From NCBI GenBank assembly GCA_024681875.1, contig JAILAA010000006.1:23075-87074 (forward strand): a stretch of 64,000 nt of DNA, written 5' to 3'. Positions 29,147-37,855 of the stretch are shown here, one piece after another (positions within the stretch are counted from its first letter, which is position 1; each line of letters begins with the position of its first letter). The position numbers and the translations under genes were made by a program. Below the pieces are notes generated by a model that had not been told where the DNA came from, did not search any database, and saw only the letters and a list, made by a program, of their open reading frames with translations. The DNA comes from Prevotella sp. (GTDB taxonomy: Bacteria > Bacteroidota > Bacteroidia > Bacteroidales > Bacteroidaceae).

Positions 29147-29719
29147 ATGGCCAAACTTTTAATTGTAAGTGCTCCTTCAGGAAGCGGTAAGTCTACGATT
29201 GTGAACTGGCTCATGCAAGAGCATCCTGAGTTGATGCTTTATTTCTCTATCAGTTGCACGTCAAGAGCACCACGTGGCACGGAGCAGAACGGTGTGGAGT
29301 ATTTTTTTCTTACGCCTGAGGAATTCAGAGAAAAGATTGAGAACAACGAGTTCCTTGAATATGAGGAAGTCTATGCCGACCGCTTTTACGGCACGCTCAA
29401 GGCGCAGGTGGAACGTCAGTTAGAGGCTGGACAGAATGTTGTGTTCGATGTTGATGTAAAAGGTGGCGTTAACATCAAACGCTATTATGGCAAGCGGGCG
29501 ATGAGCCTGTTCATACAGCCGCCGTCAGTCGAGGAGCTGAGAAGGCGCCTGGAAGGTCGCGGCACCGATACGCCCGAAGCCATCGAAAACCGTCTGGCCA
29601 AGGCTGAGTATGAGTTGACGTTTGCCCCACAGTTCGACCATATCGTTGTGAACGACGACTTGGAAAACGCTAAGCAGGAAACATTGCAATTGGTTTCATC
29701 TTTCCTCAAAGACTCATAA
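29147..29719 (+). CDS. gmk: Guanylate kinase
   Basis: 190 residues. It converts GMP and ATP to GDP and ADP. The P-loop SAPSGSGKST covers residues 8-17, followed by SCTSRAPRGTEQNGVEYFF (GMP-binding region) and the VDVKGGVNIKR segment. Length and motifs are normal. It lies 1 bp after yicC; the yicC-gmk neighbourhood is common in bacteria. Confidence 0.96.
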   Translation: MAKLLIVSAPSGSGKSTIVNWLMQEHPELMLYFSISCTSRAPRGTEQNGVEYFFLTPEEFREKIENNEFLEYEEVYADRFYGTLKAQVERQLEAGQNVVFDVDVKGGVNIKRYYGKRAMSLFIQPPSVEELRRRLEGRGTDTPEAIENRLAKAEYELTFAPQFDHIVVNDDLENAKQETLQLVSSFLKDS

Positions 29720-29752
29720 GTCTCATCAGGCTTACTAGCTCCAACAACCCCC

Positions 29753-30334
29753 ATGAGGATAGGAATCTTCGGCGGATCGTTTAACCCCATTCATGTGGGA
29801 CATATCACACTTGCCCATCAGCTTTGCCAACTGGCAAAGTTAGATGAGGTGTGGCTGATGGTGTCGCCTCAGAATCCGCTGAAACAAGGACGAAACGATT
29901 TGCTTGACGACCGGCTACGTTTTCAGCTGGCGCGTCTCGCCTTACACGGCGAAGAGAAAATCGTGGCTAGTGACTTTGAGTTAAAACTGCCAAAGCCTTC
30001 CTATACATGGAATACTATGCAGTGTCTGCGTCAAGCTTTTCCACACGATACATTTTTATTATTAATAGGTGGAGACAACTGGCAGAACTTCCACAGATGG
30101 TATCATGCTGATGATATTCTACGCGAATACCAGCTTGTGGTTTATCCACGCCGTGGTAGTGAAAACAGTTATCAATCTGTTCCCGAAAACGTTACGATAG
30201 CTGAAACTGATCTTTTGGATGTGAGCAGCACCGATATTCGTCAGCGAATAGAATGTGGTGAAGCAATTGCAGACCTTGTCCCCAAGACTATTGTCCCCCT
30301 GGTCAGGCGCCTTTATTCCGTAGCCAAGCCTTAA
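29753..30334 (+). CDS. nadD: Nicotinate-nucleotide adenylyltransferase
   Basis: 193 residues. It makes deamido-NAD from nicotinate mononucleotide and ATP. The nucleotidyltransferase motif GIFGGSFNPIHVGHI starts at residue 3 and the C-terminal DVSSTDIRQRI motif is present. It is the last gene of the yicC-gmk-nadD unit and ends just before the convergent glycosyltransferase. Confidence 0.95.
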   Translation: MRIGIFGGSFNPIHVGHITLAHQLCQLAKLDEVWLMVSPQNPLKQGRNDLLDDRLRFQLARLALHGEEKIVASDFELKLPKPSYTWNTMQCLRQAFPHDTFLLLIGGDNWQNFHRWYHADDILREYQLVVYPRRGSENSYQSVPENVTIAETDLLDVSSTDIRQRIECGEAIADLVPKTIVPLVRRLYSVAKP

Positions 30335-30335
30335 T

Positions 30336-31268
30336 CTACGAAGAGAATATTTGCCGCGATTTTCTGCGCAGCCAGGCTTTGTAGAGATGTACAGGCCAAT
30401 AGGCCAAGCGTGGCGGTAGGAAAAAAGCAATGCGGTCAGCCAGAGGAAAACGTCGGTTCAGACGGCCTTTCAGCTCCTTCTGATAGTATTCGCGCCGTAC
30501 ATGAAACTGACGCTTGTCCAAAAACACCTCGTATGTCTTCACCTGACGACGGCGATACCAGTATTCCATCTGCGGCCATAGCGGCTGAAGCGAATCAAAA
30601 AGCACCTTATCGTAGAGCATCTCATGCTGCAGCGTGACATGACGGTCGTTGGGTATTCCTTGGTTATAGACATAGTTGCTTTGTGCGATGCAGTAGACTT
30701 TGGGTCGTTTGCACAGACACCGTATATGCAGCAAGATGTCTTCGCCACAGATGAGGTCACGCGGCATATCGAGGCACCCTTGCAGCAGTTCACGACGGAA
30801 AAGGATACCACAATGCGATGGGAACGAGTTATACGTAGCCAGATAGTCGGCAATGATTGTTTCAGGCTCAATAAAGCCACGGTTGCCAGTGTCGAAAATA
30901 TCGCCACGTTGATTCTGATAAGGAGCGATAACCTCGTCGGCACCGCTGGTCATCATGGCCTCGTAGGAAAGGCGCAATGCGTGGGGTAGCAGTTCGTCGT
31001 CGGCATCACAGAACATCACATATTCTCCCTTGCTTTCTTCCAAGCCACGACGGCGTGCTGCCGTAACACCGCCATTTTGCGTATGGATGACACGAAGGCG
31101 CTGCTGTTTGCAAGCCACTTCGTCGCAGATACGGCCCGAAGCGTCTGTAGCACCGTCGTCAACGGCTATCACCTCATAGTCGTCAAAGTCCTGAGACAAT
31201 GCACACACAAGGCATTTCTCAACATAAGCCTCCTTGTTGTAGACCGGTATGATGACAGTACACTTCAT
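30336..31268 (-). CDS. Family 2 glycosyltransferase
   Basis: 310 residues from ATG 31268, which overlaps the flippase stop by 4 bp (ATGA). The GT-A core is clear: TVIIPVYNKEAYVEKCL, VDDGATDAS, GVTAARRRGLEESKGEYVMFCDADDELLP. The longer frame upstream lies inside the flippase gene and is discarded. It probably adds a sugar to a surface polysaccharide made together with the flippase. The sugar is unknown. Confidence 0.92.
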   Translation of the reverse strand: MKCTVIIPVYNKEAYVEKCLVCALSQDFDDYEVIAVDDGATDASGRICDEVACKQQRLRVIHTQNGGVTAARRRGLEESKGEYVMFCDADDELLPHALRLSYEAMMTSGADEVIAPYQNQRGDIFDTGNRGFIEPETIIADYLATYNSFPSHCGILFRRELLQGCLDMPRDLICGEDILLHIRCLCKRPKVYCIAQSNYVYNQGIPNDRHVTLQHEMLYDKVLFDSLQPLWPQMEYWYRRRQVKTYEVFLDKRQFHVRREYYQKELKGRLNRRFPLADRIAFFLPPRLAYWPVHLYKAWLRRKSRQIFSS

Positions 31269-32701
31269 AGCTGTTTCTTTCGGACAAAACTGATACATTC
31301 TTCCAGCGTTTTTACACGAAGCGACAGCATAATGCCGAGGTAAATCAAAGCAGCTATGACGACTCGCAGCGCGAGGCGCATCCATAGCACCTCGGTCCAT
31401 GTCGTGGCATAATAGGTGGCAGCCATGACAGCCAAGGCTATGAGGGCAAAGGGCAACGTGTCCTTCAGCATGTCCAGCGTGGTGATGGGCTGGATACGCC
31501 TAAGGGCGATGTGCCAGGCCAGGAGATATACCATGTTCAGGATGGAGAATGCTGCTACCATTGCCTCAACACCTAAGGGGAACAGACTGAGCGTGAGCAC
31601 CGTCTGCAAGACTATCTGCGCTGCAACGAGTACCAGGTAAATGTCGCTGCGTCCTCGACTGATGATAAAGTTCTGGTAGATGGCGTGCAAGGGCATGAAC
31701 GCACCACCGAGGCAGAGTATCTGCAATAGCGGTACTGACGGTAGCCATTTCTCGCCAATGGTGAGCACAATAAACTCATGCGCCACCAAGGCAAGGCCGA
31801 ACATCAGGGGGAATGAGACGAATGCGGTGAAGCGCAACATCTTACGGAACACGCGTTCGCGGCGTTTCTCCTCATCGCCAGCCTGCGTCATCACGGGCTG
31901 GGCCACCTGTGCCATGGTGTTGGTGATGAATGAGTGGCCCATGGTGTTCCACTTGCTGGCCTGACTGAATTGTCCTACCACACCAATAGGCAGCAGCTTG
32001 CCGAAGATGAACGTCAAGACGTTCTGGCTGACGATGGTCAGCAGGTTGGTCAGCAACATCTTTGACGAGAATCCCAGCATACTACGGATAGGGCCGAGGT
32101 CGATGGGCAGTAACGGCTTCCACTGAGTAAAATACCATTTGATGACCACCGCCACGCCAATATAAATAAGCTGCTGATATACCAAACTCCAGTAGCCGTA
32201 GCCATGAAAGGCGAGCCACATGCCCGCACTGCCCGACATCACCAGAGCCGTTATTGCGGCGATGGCCAGTTCGCGATTGTGCAATTCAATCCAAAGCTTG
32301 GCGTTGGGTACAATACCTGCGGCCGACAGGGGAATGGCTAGGAATATCACACGTGAGACCTCGGTGAGCACAGGCTGGTTAAAGAACTGCGCAATGAGCG
32401 GAGCGCAGAAAAAAAGGACCGCATACATCAGACTGCCAGCCATCATGTTAAACCAGAAGACGGCGCTATAGTCACGTTTCGTGGGCGGCTTCAGATTGGC
32501 CAGTGCCTGCGAAAAGCCTGCTGACTGGATGCATCCCGCCAGCAGAGTGAAGATGGTAAGCACCGCCACGAGGCCATAGTCGGACGTTGACAGCTTGCGT
32601 GCCAGCACAATGCCGAACACCAAGTTCAGCACCTGTGTCGTTCCGTTGTTCACGGCACCCCACGCAATGCCTCGGGCTGTCCTTTCTTTCAGGTTATCCA
32701 T
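31265..32701 (-). CDS. Polysaccharide flippase (Wzx/WzxC type)
   Basis: 478 residues, almost all in membrane helices, beginning with KERTARGIAWGAVNNGTTQ and a motif ARKLSTSDYGLVA typical of the polysaccharide export/MOP superfamily (Polysacc_synt_3). It moves lipid-linked oligosaccharide across the inner membrane. A minus-strand promoter TACTTTTG is at 32712-32719, very close to the start. The glycosyltransferase gene follows with a 4-bp overlap. Confidence 0.9.
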   Translation of the reverse strand: MDNLKERTARGIAWGAVNNGTTQVLNLVFGIVLARKLSTSDYGLVAVLTIFTLLAGCIQSAGFSQALANLKPPTKRDYSAVFWFNMMAGSLMYAVLFFCAPLIAQFFNQPVLTEVSRVIFLAIPLSAAGIVPNAKLWIELHNRELAIAAITALVMSGSAGMWLAFHGYGYWSLVYQQLIYIGVAVVIKWYFTQWKPLLPIDLGPIRSMLGFSSKMLLTNLLTIVSQNVLTFIFGKLLPIGVVGQFSQASKWNTMGHSFITNTMAQVAQPVMTQAGDEEKRRERVFRKMLRFTAFVSFPLMFGLALVAHEFIVLTIGEKWLPSVPLLQILCLGGAFMPLHAIYQNFIISRGRSDIYLVLVAAQIVLQTVLTLSLFPLGVEAMVAAFSILNMVYLLAWHIALRRIQPITTLDMLKDTLPFALIALAVMAATYYATTWTEVLWMRLALRVVIAALIYLGIMLSLRVKTLEECISFVRKKQL

Positions 32702-32711
32702 ATTCGTGATG

Positions 32712-32719
32712 CAAAAGTA
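32712..32719 (-). promoter_or_regulatory. Flippase promoter (TACTTTTG)
   Basis: Minus-strand -7 element 11 bp from the flippase start. The leader would be short. Confidence 0.6.
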
Positions 32720-32785
32720 GTATAAAAAAATGAATGACCCATATTTTTTCCATACTTTTTATTTGCACAGGTGGGAAGAAATAAG

Positions 32786-32793
32786 TAATTTTG
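32786..32793 (+). promoter_or_regulatory. Pseudokinase operon promoter (TAATTTTG)
   Basis: TTTG at 32762-32765, a 20-base spacer and TAATTTTG at 32786-32793. It overlaps the TTG at 32791, so the true start must be downstream at ATG 32815. Confidence 0.72.
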
Positions 32794-32814
32794 CCTTTCA
32801 AAAAATATTCAAGT

Positions 32815-34101
32815 ATGAACTACGAAGAAATGCTTAGTGCTCAAGAAGGAGTGGCTGTGCGGCGTGAGTCGCTGCCTTTTGGCTTCTTTTACCGGAATCA
32901 AATAGACCGTAAATATCGCTACGTAGTTGAGCTGCGCCCAGACTTGGTGGACAGTATCGTTTTCAACGAGGCTTTACGAAAAGACCAGAAGCTGGCAGCT
33001 GAAACAGGTGATGCTCATCAGCTGCACTACGAGTTGCATGAAGACAGCGGCGGCATCTATGAGGTTGAGCTGCAATCGGGCAGCTATCTCACACTTGCCC
33101 AGCTGCTCAATGCTCAGCCAGCTATCGTGGCTCAGAAAGGCTTTGTGGGCGCCACCCTCAATGCTGTCATGGATTTGGCTGACAAGCTGCATGAACGGGG
33201 CATCTACCTGTTATGCCTCTCTCCGCAAAACGTCTTTGTGCGCAAAGGTGAAAACACACCATTACTCCTCTTACATGGTTCATCTTTCCTCTGCATGAAG
33301 GAACAGCAGCTGCTCTATAAAGGCTATGAGCACGACGTAGCTCCCGAAGTGCTTGAAGAAGGAAAGGCCGACGAGCGCAGCGATGTCTATGCCCTAGGGC
33401 GTTTCATCGAGCATCTGCTGGAAAGCAGTGAGCTGGGCTATGAGTATAAGGGCGTGGTGAAGAAAGCCACTGCCGAAGACCCCGACAAACGCTATGCTAC
33501 CGTGCATGAGATGCGCAGCGCTATCAGCAACAAGCGCAACACGCGCCGATCGCTCTGGTTAACCCTGGCTGCCTGTGCTGTTGTTGCCGTTCTGGTTGCC
33601 GTATTCTTCGGGCTTGTCCGCGAGCCAAGCACCGTGGAGTTTATCGACGACAATGGCGTAAAGGCCAAGGAAGATCCCTTTGCCGAAGTCTACGACGATG
33701 AATATATCGACGATCAAGAGCCCTATGTTGATCCGGAGATAGTCGGTTATCTCGACTCCATAGAGCCCATGACCGACGTAGAGGTGAAATCGCTTTCCGA
33801 CTCTATCAAGGTTAACGAGCAGCTCAACTCAATCTTCCGACGTCGCTTCGAGCAGAAGGCCAGAGCTCAGCTCGGCACCATCTATGGCAACGAGGAGAGC
33901 GGCTCGTCAGAGAACGATTATATTGCCAAAAGCGAGAAGGTGATAACCGACCTCTACAACTATGCCAACGAACTGAGCCGTGAGACGGGAATAAATGCCA
34001 ATGATGCCAGTAGCCTGGCTACGCAGATTATTGCGCAACTGCAGGCCGAATTACAGGAGGGCGTGAAGCGCAACGGCGCCATGACAACCCCTAACGAATA
34101 A
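32815..34101 (+). CDS. Membrane-anchored protein kinase-like protein lacking catalytic residues (pseudokinase)
   Basis: 428 residues. Residues 1-235 match the C-lobe layout of Hanks-type kinases: HERGIYLLCLSPQNVFV aligns with the HRDLKPENI loop but has Ser136 where the catalytic Asp should be, LLLHGSSF replaces the DFG region, APEV (176-179) is the APE motif and SDVYALGRFIEHLL is the following helix. DPDKRYATVHEM closes the kinase fold. One transmembrane helix lies at about 247-266, followed by an acidic, probably periplasmic domain of about 160 residues. It is followed by DUF4494 and YggS genes. Kinase-fold assignment is from motifs, and lack of activity is inferred. Confidence 0.75.
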   Translation: MNYEEMLSAQEGVAVRRESLPFGFFYRNQIDRKYRYVVELRPDLVDSIVFNEALRKDQKLAAETGDAHQLHYELHEDSGGIYEVELQSGSYLTLAQLLNAQPAIVAQKGFVGATLNAVMDLADKLHERGIYLLCLSPQNVFVRKGENTPLLLLHGSSFLCMKEQQLLYKGYEHDVAPEVLEEGKADERSDVYALGRFIEHLLESSELGYEYKGVVKKATAEDPDKRYATVHEMRSAISNKRNTRRSLWLTLAACAVVAVLVAVFFGLVREPSTVEFIDDNGVKAKEDPFAEVYDDEYIDDQEPYVDPEIVGYLDSIEPMTDVEVKSLSDSIKVNEQLNSIFRRRFEQKARAQLGTIYGNEESGSSENDYIAKSEKVITDLYNYANELSRETGINANDASSLATQIIAQLQAELQEGVKRNGAMTTPNE

Positions 34102-34135
34102 TATCCGTAGTCAAGAATCAAATAATTAGAATAGA

Positions 34136-34636
34136 ATGAGAAGCAGAACAGCTAAATGGTTTGAATGTAAAATCCGCTATGAGAAGACCATGGACGATGG
34201 TCTTCAGAAAAAAGTCACCGAGTCATACGTTGTTGATGCCCTTTCCTTCACCGAAGCCGAGAAACGCATCATGGAGGAGATGTCGTCGTTTATCAGCGGC
34301 GAGTTTGAGGTGAACGACATCAAGCGGGCCGCCTATGAGGAAATCTTCTTCAGTGACGATGCAATGGTCGACCGTTGGTACAAAGCCAAACTACAGTTTA
34401 TCACCATCGACGAAAAGACCGAGAAGGAAAAACGCACTAATGTCAGCTTCCTCGTCCAGGCGGGTACCCTGAACGGCGCCGTGAAGAATATCGACGAAGT
34501 GATGGGAGGCTCTATGATAGACTATGTCATCGCTGCCGTTAGCGAGACAACCCTCATGGATGTCTACGAATATAAGAAAGCCGTGACTACTGACTCCCAG
34601 AAGGAAGAGCAGGATAAACCCGAGTTTGAGTCATAA
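34136..34636 (+). CDS. DUF4494 family protein
   Basis: 166 residues, cytoplasmic, resembling a Bacteroidetes-specific family (DUF4494) with the start TAKWFECKIRYEKTMDDG and the central SFTEAEKRIMEEM. No catalytic motif is known. It lies between the pseudokinase (34 bp away) and the YggS gene (12 bp away) on the same strand. Confidence 0.8.
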   Translation: MRSRTAKWFECKIRYEKTMDDGLQKKVTESYVVDALSFTEAEKRIMEEMSSFISGEFEVNDIKRAAYEEIFFSDDAMVDRWYKAKLQFITIDEKTEKEKRTNVSFLVQAGTLNGAVKNIDEVMGGSMIDYVIAAVSETTLMDVYEYKKAVTTDSQKEEQDKPEFES

Positions 34637-34648
34637 ACCCAATCATAC

Positions 34649-35323
34649 ATGATGTTCCCCGTCAAGGAAAACCTGCACCGCGTTCTCAGCAGCCTGCCGG
34701 AAAACGTCAGACTCGTTGCCATCAGCAAATACCATCCTTCCGAATACATTATGGCTGCTTACGAGGAAGGGCAACGCGTGTTCGGCGAGAGCCACGAGCA
34801 GGAATTGCGTCAGAAGCACGAACAATTGCCAGAAGATATCGAATGGCACTTCATTGGACATCTGCAGACCAACAAGGTAAAGTACATCGTTCCCTATATC
34901 ACAATGATTGAGGCCGTTGACTCGCTCAAGTTATTGCGAGAGATTGAGAAGCAGGCCGATAAGGCGGGTAGGGTAGTGAAGGTGCTACTCGAACTGCACA
35001 TTGCAGAAGAAGCCACCAAGTACGGCCTCACTCCAGATGCCCTGCGCCAGTTGCTTTGCGATGGCGAATGGCGCCAGATGAGCCACGTGCGCATCTGTGG
35101 TCTGATGATGATGGCCAGCAATACCGACGACAAAGCGCAGATAGCAAACGAGTTTCAACAGGCAGCCGACATCTTCGACGAGGTGAAGCAGCAGTTCTTT
35201 GCCTCTGACGATGCCTTCTGTGAGCGTTCGTGGGGCATGAGTGCCGACTATCCCATAGCCATTGCGCATGGCTCCACGATGGTGCGCATCGGCACCGACA
35301 TCTTCGGTCCGAGGGTATATTAG
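34649..35323 (+). CDS. YggS/PROSC family PLP-binding protein
   Basis: 224 residues. The PLP lysine is Lys27 in LVAISKYHP, and the family segments FGESHEQELRQKHE, WHFIGHLQTNK and CGLMMMAS and the C-terminal STMVRIGTDIFGPR are present. Members keep PLP in a safe bound form and affect amino-acid pools. It ends the operon, with a strong terminator 11 bp later. Confidence 0.95.
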   Translation: MMFPVKENLHRVLSSLPENVRLVAISKYHPSEYIMAAYEEGQRVFGESHEQELRQKHEQLPEDIEWHFIGHLQTNKVKYIVPYITMIEAVDSLKLLREIEKQADKAGRVVKVLLELHIAEEATKYGLTPDALRQLLCDGEWRQMSHVRICGLMMMASNTDDKAQIANEFQQAADIFDEVKQQFFASDDAFCERSWGMSADYPIAIAHGSTMVRIGTDIFGPRVY

Positions 35324-35333
35324 CATGGAGTAC

Positions 35334-35378
35334 AAAATATCAAAAAAGGCCCCAAATCGGGGCCTTTTTTGATATTTT
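35334..35378. terminator. Long stem-loop terminator (YggS / uvrD)
   Basis: Two perfect 20-bp arms surround a 5-base loop (AAATC), with T-runs on both strands. It separates the convergent yggS and uvrD genes and should work in both directions. Confidence 0.9.
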
Positions 35379-35418
35379 TACCCTCCATCGTTTCTGAGTG
35401 CCTTTTCCTGATCTGTTA

Positions 35419-37842
35419 TCAGGGCTTCACAATTTTGTAGCGGGCAAACTTCAGCAGGAGCTGCTTGGTGCCGGCATTGCGGAAGTCGACCGTGGCTTTC
35501 TCGTTGTCGCCTGTGCCCTCGAGACGGACTACAGTGCCGATGCCGAAACGCTGGTGCTCGATGACAGTGCCTTCGCGAAGAAGAAGACTCTCCCCCTGCC
35601 CCTCCCTTGTAGGGAGGGGAGTAGTTACATTGGCATTAGCCCTTGGCGAGGAGGAAGCTGCTGAGCTGGTATTCCTTAAGGATGAAAGGGGTTTGAATCG
35701 TCCGCCACTGGCGGTGTGAAGCAGTTGCTTGAATTGGGGCGATAGCGGGTCGACGGCGGGTTCAGGCTTGGAGCGAGGAACGGCACGCCGCATGGGGTCA
35801 GCTTTAAACTGTGTAGCCACGGGGTGTGCATTCTGAAGACCCACCCCCGGTCTCTCCCTTGCAGGGAAGGGAGCAAAATGATTATTTCCATCTACATGCA
35901 GCAGCTGCGGGTCGATGTCGCGGATGAAGCGCGACGGCGTGTCGAACTCCATGCGGCCGAAGCGGAAACGGTTTTCGGCGCAGGTCAGGATGCAGTGCTT
36001 CTCGGCACGGGTGATGGCCACGTAGAGCAGACGGCGCTCCTCCTCTAATTCGCGCATGGAATTGGTGCACATGGGCGACGGGAAGATGTTTTCTTCCAAG
36101 CCCACGATGAACACGACGGGGAACTCCAGGCCCTTGGCCGAGTGGATGGTCATCAGCGACACTTTGGGCTGGTCGCTGTCCTTGTCGCTGTCGAGGTCGG
36201 TGAGCAGCGCCACCTCCTGCAGGAAGTCGGTCAACGCTATCTCGTTGCCCATGTCTTCCTCGCGTCGGCTCTCCACAAAGTCCTGCATACCAGCGAGAAA
36301 CTCCTGCAGGTTCTCTTGTCGCGACAGGTCCTCGGGGTTGCGGCTGCTGTAGATGTCCTTGGCGATGCCGCTCTCCTGTATGATGGCGTGGCCCAGCTGG
36401 TAGGCATCTTCCGAGGCCAGTCTGGTGCGCCAGCCCTCAATCAACTGTCGGAAGGCTTCAAGCTTTGTCGCCGTTCCTTTGGTTACGTCCAAACGGAAGA
36501 GCACGGGCTGCGAGATGACCGTCCACAGCGAGACGCCATGCTGCGTGGCGGTGCCGATGATTTTCTGCACCGTCGTGTCGCCGATGCCTCGGGTAGGGTA
36601 GTTGATGATGCGTCGCAGCGCCTCCTCGTCGTCGGGGTTGGTGACGGTGCGGAAATAGGCGATGACGTCCTTGATCTCCTTGCGCTGGTAGAACGACAGG
36701 CCGCCGTAGATGCGGTAGGGGATGTTGTCCTTGCGCATCTGTTCCTCGAAGCTGCGGCTCTGGGCGTTGGTGCGGTAGAGGATGGCGAAGTCGTTCCATT
36801 GCAGATGGTCACTGCGGCGCAGTCGCTTGATGTCGTTGCACACAATCATCGCCTCCTCGCGGTCGCTCTGTGCGGGTTTCAACTGCAGCTTCTCGCCGTG
36901 CTCGTTGCGACTGTAGACGTCCTTCGGTATCTGGCGCTCGTTCTTGCGGATCAGACTGTTGGCAGCCTCGACGATGAGCTGCGTGGAGCGGTAGTTCTGT
37001 TCCAGCTTGAAGAGCCGGGCGTTGGTGTAGGCCTCGCGGAAGTTGAGGATATTGTCGATGTTGGCGCCGCGGAAGCTGTAGATGCTCTGGGCATCGTCGC
37101 CCACCACGCAGACGCGCTGGCGCTCACGGGTCAGCTGATAGACAATGCGCTGCTGGGCATAGTTCGTGTCCTGATACTCGTCGACGAGCACATACTGGAA
37201 CTTCTCGACATACTTCTGGCGGATGTCCTCGTGCTCGTTGAAGAGCAGGAACGTCTGCACCAGCAGGTCGTCGAAGTCCATGGCGTTGGCCTGACGGCAG
37301 CGCATTGCGTACATTCTATATATACTGGCCACCTGCGGGTGCTTCGGGTCGAAGAGCGAGCAGTTGCCGAAAGCGTCGGGCAGGATGAGATGGTTCTTCG
37401 CCATCGAAATCTGGTCGGCCACGGTGTTGGGCTTGTACACCTTGTCGTCGAGCTGCATCTCGTGGATGATGTTCTTCACTAACGAGCGGGCGTCGCTTTG
37501 GTCGTAGATGGTGAAGTTCGACTGGTAGCCGATGGTCTGGGCCTCGTTGCGCAGGATGCGGGCGAAGATGCTGTGGAAGGTGCCCATCTGCAGGTATCTG
37601 GCGCGCTCTTCGCCTACCAGCCTTGCGATGCGTTCCTTCATCTCGCGTGCCGCCTTGTTGGTGAAGGTCAGGGCGAGAATGTTCCACGGTGCCAGATAAT
37701 ATTGTTGCAGCAGGTAGGCAATCTTATAGGTCAGTACACGCGTCTTGCCCGAGCCCGCCCCTGCTATGACCAGCTGCGCGCCGTCGCAGTAGACCACGGC
37801 GTCGCGCTGGCTGTCGTTAAGTTCATTCAGAAGATTCTCCAT
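35419..37842 (-). CDS. UvrD/PcrA-type ATP-dependent DNA helicase
   Basis: 807 residues from ATG 37842. The superfamily 1A motifs are present: Walker A AGAGSGKTRVLTYKI, VDEYQDTN (motif II), GDDAQSIYSFRGA, EQNYRST, MTIHSAKGLEFPVV and VAITRAEKHC. It takes part in nucleotide-excision or replication-linked unwinding. The C-terminal tail (about residues 660-760) contains palindromic repeat insertions at 35599-35619 and 35855-35867, encoding TTPLPTREGQGE and PARERPGVG. It is the last gene of recJ-nhaC-uvrD. Confidence 0.95.
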   Translation of the reverse strand: MENLLNELNDSQRDAVVYCDGAQLVIAGAGSGKTRVLTYKIAYLLQQYYLAPWNILALTFTNKAAREMKERIARLVGEERARYLQMGTFHSIFARILRNEAQTIGYQSNFTIYDQSDARSLVKNIIHEMQLDDKVYKPNTVADQISMAKNHLILPDAFGNCSLFDPKHPQVASIYRMYAMRCRQANAMDFDDLLVQTFLLFNEHEDIRQKYVEKFQYVLVDEYQDTNYAQQRIVYQLTRERQRVCVVGDDAQSIYSFRGANIDNILNFREAYTNARLFKLEQNYRSTQLIVEAANSLIRKNERQIPKDVYSRNEHGEKLQLKPAQSDREEAMIVCNDIKRLRRSDHLQWNDFAILYRTNAQSRSFEEQMRKDNIPYRIYGGLSFYQRKEIKDVIAYFRTVTNPDDEEALRRIINYPTRGIGDTTVQKIIGTATQHGVSLWTVISQPVLFRLDVTKGTATKLEAFRQLIEGWRTRLASEDAYQLGHAIIQESGIAKDIYSSRNPEDLSRQENLQEFLAGMQDFVESRREEDMGNEIALTDFLQEVALLTDLDSDKDSDQPKVSLMTIHSAKGLEFPVVFIVGLEENIFPSPMCTNSMRELEEERRLLYVAITRAEKHCILTCAENRFRFGRMEFDTPSRFIRDIDPQLLHVDGNNHFAPFPARERPGVGLQNAHPVATQFKADPMRRAVPRSKPEPAVDPLSPQFKQLLHTASGGRFKPLSSLRNTSSAASSSPRANANVTTPLPTREGQGESLLLREGTVIEHQRFGIGTVVRLEGTGDNEKATVDFRNAGTKQLLLKFARYKIVKP
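35599..35619. repeat. Palindromic repeat in the uvrD C-terminal tail
   Basis: A 9-bp arm (CCCCTCCCT), a 3-base loop (TGT) and the complementary arm (AGGGAGGGG). It encodes PLPTREGQGE in frame in UvrD. Confidence 0.8.
35855..35867. repeat. Second palindromic repeat in uvrD
   Basis: The core TCCCT-TGC-AGGGA is the same palindrome type as at 35599. It encodes part of FPARERPGVG in frame. Confidence 0.7.
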
Positions 37843-37855
37843 TGTAATCAATATA

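Noticed and set aside
31269..31400. N-terminal extension of the glycosyltransferase
   Set aside because: It is inside the flippase coding sequence; the family start is at MKCTVIIPVYN.
36142..37482. 446-residue open frame on the plus strand
   Set aside because: It lies wholly antisense to uvrD, has a repetitive Val/Leu/Asp composition typical of reverse-frame reading and no recognisable domain.
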